Origin: Ichthyophthirius multifiliis
Lineage: Eukaryota; Ciliophora; Oligohymenophorea; Hymenostomatida
Direction: 5' to 3'
NCBI RefSeq assembly: GCF_000220395.1
Contig: NW_004085932.1
Location: forward strand, 1-63,479
DNA: 63,479 nt
The notes under the pieces are model-generated. The model saw only the letters and a list, made by a program, of their open reading frames with translations, did not search any database and was not told where the DNA came from. Positions 60,130 through 63,479 of the stretch are shown here, piece after piece. The position numbers and the translations under genes are program-made. Each line of letters starts with the position of its first letter. The stretch's first letter is position 1.

Positions 60130-60576
60130 ATGAGCTTATTTAGCGCTAACACAAATCAAACAACAGGCTTATTTAATAATCCTGGAATAGCATAAACTTA
60201 AACTCCAAATTTATTTTAAAATAATAATTAAGGAGGAGGTTTATTCCAAAATAATCCAACACCTCCAACTGGTGGTGGTGGTATATTTTAAAATACACCC
60301 CAATAACCAGCGGCTGGTGGTATTTTTACAGCCAATCCATTAGGAGGAGGAACAGGTTTAATTCAAAATACGTAATAATAACAAACTTTAACAGGATTAA
60401 ATTTATAATAACAATAACCTTAAACACTAGGAGTAGGTATTTTCTAACCAGCTTAAAATACATAATAAAATACTACAGGAGGAATATTTTCAAACACATA
60501 ATAAGGAGGTATATATATTTTTTTCTTAATACTTTTTTATTATTATATATAATATTTACAAAATTGAACAAATAAT

Positions 60577-60628
<52 letters not shown>

Positions 60629-61556
60629 CATATATATTTATAATTAAATATACATATTTATATTATTAGTATAATAATAGCAGCATTAATAAGGAAATAA
60701 GTTGTTTTAATAAAAATTAAGTGGAAATTCTGACGAATGGAAAAAATTAAAAGCGCATTTTATCACCGTCTAAAATTGGAAGAAATAATTAGATGATAGT
60801 TCTTAAACTGCCATTATAAGTGAATAAAATTAATATTTACATAAACCAGTAAGTTAATTGCCATAACCATATATAAAGGCAATATAAGTTATAGAAGGTA
60901 AATTATAATCGAGATAATAAGAAATAAAAGAATGCCAATAAGTTTAAAAAAACATAATGAATTCGATTTAAAATACAAAAAAAATAATTCAGGAATCGTC
61001 TCTCGAATTAAAACAAACTCTTCAATTATTAAATAATATATAGTAAGAACTAAATGACCTTATTTCTTTATAATAGGAACACTAGATGTATTTAAAAGCA
61101 TTTTTTTATCCTTTTTGTTACTCTTATGAATAAAATAATTTAAAATATATTAATTTACCTTCAGAGTTTGTTGTTAAAACTAAAGAAAGTTTTTAATTAA
61201 AATTAAATAAAAGTATTAACATGATAAATGAAATCGAATAAATGCTTTTAGTGGAAATATAAAATAGAAGCGAAGAAGAGGAGATTCTTTAAATTTTTAT
61301 TGTATTAGATTAACTTTTCTAATATTTTAATCAAATTGCAGCTGTAGTTTATGAATTTCATAAAGACTACGAAGAATTCAGAAAAAATGCAATTGATGAA
61401 ATTTCTAAACACGATTTTTCTTTTTAATAAAATCTTAATTAAAATGTAGTGGAAAAGCTTCAAAAAGAAAATAAAAATTTCAAATAATTGAGTAATATTT
61501 AGGAAACTTTGGAAAAATAAATTAGGTAATTTGAAGAAAAAAATATTAAAATATGA
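60130..61556 (+). CDS. Nup58/Nup45-like nucleoporin with G[LI]F repeats
   Basis: ATG 60130-60132, one intron 60509-60669 (161 nt, TA-rich), TGA 61554-61556; 421 residues in frame. The first 130 residues are a Gly/Gln/Asn/Thr/Pro-rich disordered region with spaced Phe: GLFNNPG, GLFQNN, GIFQNT, GIFTAN, GIFQPA, GIFSNT. These are Gly-Leu/Ile-Phe units without the classic following Gly. The rest is coiled coil: DEWKKLKAHFITVQNWKKQL, LNNIQQELNDLISLQQEHQM, then LPSEFVVKTKESFQLKL and VLDQLFQYFNQIAAVVYEFH with KDYEEFRK, in the order seen in Nup58 (LPS..F....E.F......IEELE; LY..F..LAA....H...K..Y). It would sit in the central Nup62-54-58 channel complex. Nup54 or Nup62 relatives are the alternatives. 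Confidence 0.65.
60591..60626 (+). repeat. (TA)n microsatellite in nucleoporin intron
   Basis: About 18 TA units in the intron 60509-60669. Confidence 0.9.
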
Positions 61557-62349
61557 ACTACATTTTTTTTTTTTTGGTTTTTTTGGTTTTTTGTTGTTTT
61601 TTTTATCTTTTATTTTATTTTATTATTTATTTTAAAATTTAGTGTTATTTATATTATTAAATTATAATTATTTAATAAATGTTCATATTTTATTGTTAAT
61701 ATGATCATTCAAACTTATTTATAAAAATTTGGATTATTATTATTATTTTATACTGATTTTATTCATTTTTATATTTATTAAGCTTTTTTATTTACATAAA
61801 CATCGTAATATACTTATATATTTATGTCTAAAAAGAAATTTAATTCACTTATATATTAAGTTATTTTATATTTCAAACTCTGTGATAATTTGATAATGAT
61901 CTAAAAGATAAATTAGAAGAAATAATTAGGCAATTAAATTTTATTTTAAATGTGTTAATTTTATTTTTATAATCTTATAATGGAAAACTATATATGATTA
62001 TAGTGATTTTAATAATTATATGCTTTATATTATATTTTTTACAATAAATTTAAATTTTATTATTAATAGTTAGTTTTTTAATTAAAATGGTTAAAATCTA
62101 AACTAACTTTTTTTTTTTTTTTTTAATAAAAATTAAATAAACTGTATATAATTTCGAATATTTATTTTATTCATATTAACTTTTTTGTTTTCTGAAAAAA
62201 ATTAAAGAATATCAAAATATTTGTTTGTTTGTTTTTTTTTTTTTTAACGATAAAAAATAAAGAATTTTAAACAATTAATTAATATACATATATATAAATA
62301 AAATTTTATTTAACAATTTATAATAAATATTATATCCATTTCTTTTAAT
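61557..62349. other. AT-rich intergenic region
   Basis: T-rich directly after the nucleoporin stop. No gene seen. Confidence 0.5.
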
Positions 62350-63452
62350 GATTAAAAAATATAACTCGAATTAATCAAATAAATAAAAGTCTTAATAAAT
62401 AAATAGTTTAACGCCTTAAAAATATTAGAAATATATAAATAACTAAAATAACATTTCGGATATATTATATTCAAAGGTAAAAAATTTTATTGTTATAAGA
62501 TTTTAGACTAAAATAAAATTAAAAATAAGTAAAATTATATTCTGAAGAATGCTAATATTCTTAAATAAATAACAAATCATATGATACTATTCCGTTAAAT
62601 CTAGTTTAAAATATTAAGGATAATTAATGAGCAAGTAAATTATAAATAAATTAATATATATTATTATTAAATAAAGATAGTATATTAATACAAAATAATT
62701 AAAATTAAATGATATTATAAAATAAATAAAGATAATGGACTAAATATAAAAAACTATATTTTAAATGAAGATATATCATTATATAAATAAGAATAAAAGC
62801 AAAAATAAATTTAAGAAATTTTTAAAAATAAAGAAAATAGAAATGTTATTTTAACAAAAAAGGAATAAAAAATTTATGAAGAATCAAAGTTTTTTTTCTC
62901 ATTTTAATATAGAAAAATTATATGAATTTTTAAAATAATATATTATATATTATTCAAAAAGTTATAATGATTTAATTACAAATGAAAGAAAACAAATTTA
63001 AATTATAATGAATGAATATAAATAATTTATTGATAAATTACTTATTGATAAAAAGTAATTAAATCAGCAAATACTATAATAAAATATTTTTATTTAATAA
63101 TTACAATAATAAAATGAATGTTATAAAAAGATAAACTATAAATTATAATTCGAATTAAATTAATAAAAATAAAATGTATAAAAATTAAATTTAATATTAT
63201 TTTTTAAAAATAATTTAGTTATCAAAAAATATTAAGTTATAAAGAAATGTTGATAATAAAAATTATGATTCTTTTAATGTAAATAAAATTTTATTACTTA
63301 ATTTATTATTTAGTGAAATAGGAAATAAAAAAATAAAAATAATTTTAGAGCATAAAAAATAATAATAATTGTATAAAAAAGATAGTTAAAGCGCAGATAA
63401 CATAATAAATAAAACTCAAAATTAAAAAAGATCAATTAAAAATAAAAAATGA
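62350..63452 (+). CDS. Gln/Asn/Lys-rich coiled-coil protein, exons partly unresolved
   Basis: ATG 62350-62352 (MIKKYNSNQSNKQKSQQINS). A 34-nt GT...AG interval at 62477-62510 may be an intron. Then short exons: SEECQYSQINNKSYDTIPLN (about 62540); IKNYILNEDISLYKQEQKQK (about 62740); LYEFLKQYIIYYSKSYNDLI and IIMNEYKQFIDKLLIDKKQL (about 62920-63060), a clear coiled coil; and a last part (KILLLNLLFSEIGNKKIKII; KKDSQSADNI) to TGA 63450-63452. No family recognised. Two or three joins are not proven, and the gene may have extra small exons. Confidence 0.45.
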
Positions 63453-63479
63453 AGAATGTTATTATATTAAAAATAATAT

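Noticed and set aside
1-63479. Transposons, virus-like elements, CRISPR arrays, bacterial operons, telomeric G4T2 repeats, rRNA genes
   Set aside because: No terminal repeats, reverse transcriptase, transposase, capsid-like domains, spaced direct repeats, Shine-Dalgarno signals or telomere arrays were seen on either strand.

Overview
This window looks like macronuclear DNA from an oligohymenophorean ciliate, most likely a hymenostome close to Ichthyophthirius or Tetrahymena. Three things support this. Base composition is extremely AT-rich, with G+C roughly in the mid-teens by eye. Every gene I could follow uses TAA and TAG as glutamine and ends in TGA. A tRNA-Gln with anticodon UUA, which reads UAA, lies in the window itself (16475-16546, minus strand). 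Introns are short (about 40-160 nt), GT...AG and AT-rich. Conventional open-frame prediction fails here because TAA and TAG are sense codons; the coordinates below come from reading by hand with the ciliate code. Species identity is inference.

Layout. 0.4-1.8 kb: a Gln/Asn-rich unknown gene (+). 3.4-4.0 kb: a small membrane protein (-). 4.1-5.0 kb: a Qa-SNARE (syntaxin) with a glycine-zipper tail (-). 5.5-6.5 kb: an unknown five-exon gene (+). 6.7-9.6 kb: a cyclic-nucleotide-binding-domain K+ channel (-). 11.2-11.75 kb: a decayed ABCG transporter copy, followed by the intact ABCG half-transporter at 12.5-14.4 kb (+). 14.8-15.2 kb: ADF/cofilin (-). 16.5-16.8 kb: tRNA-Gln(UUA) and tRNA-Ala(AGC). 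17.3-19.2 kb: a kelch-like protein, followed by a degenerate kelch-like fragment on the other strand. 21.0-24.5 kb: PH domain plus IML2/TTC39-like protein. 24.7-28.8 kb: RNA polymerase II subunit RPB2. 29.1-32.9 kb: cyclic nucleotide phosphodiesterase. 34.4-35.3 kb: carbonyl-reductase-like SDR (-). 36.1-38.0 kb: a dual-specificity phosphatase fold without its catalytic Cys (-). 38.8-39.9 kb: C2H2 zinc-finger protein with 83 consecutive Gln codons. 40.3-42.0 kb: a coiled-coil protein with a dynein-stalk-like stretch. 42.3-43.9 kb: ARMC9-like LisH protein. 44.2-45.2 kb: a Cys-containing membrane protein (-). 46.1-49.2 kb: a long coiled-coil protein. 50.4-52.8 kb: an EF-hand protein. 53.0-54.9 kb: F-BAR protein with a MADD/KIAA0513-like tail. 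55.7-59.5 kb: leucine-rich-repeat gene (-). 60.1-61.6 kb: Nup58-like nucleoporin. 62.3-63.5 kb: a Gln-rich coiled-coil protein.

The genes do not form an operon or one pathway. They are ordinary eukaryotic single genes in both orientations separated by AT-rich spacers. Two loose themes are visible: cyclic-nucleotide signalling (K+ channel with CNBD, phosphodiesterase) and membrane/cilium biology (SNARE, F-BAR, ARMC9, dynein-stalk-like protein). No mobile element, CRISPR array, rRNA gene, telomere repeat or virus-like element was recognised.

Caveats: several genes change frame at homopolymers or trinucleotide tracts. I could not decide between missed introns, real breaks and assembly indels; these places are named.
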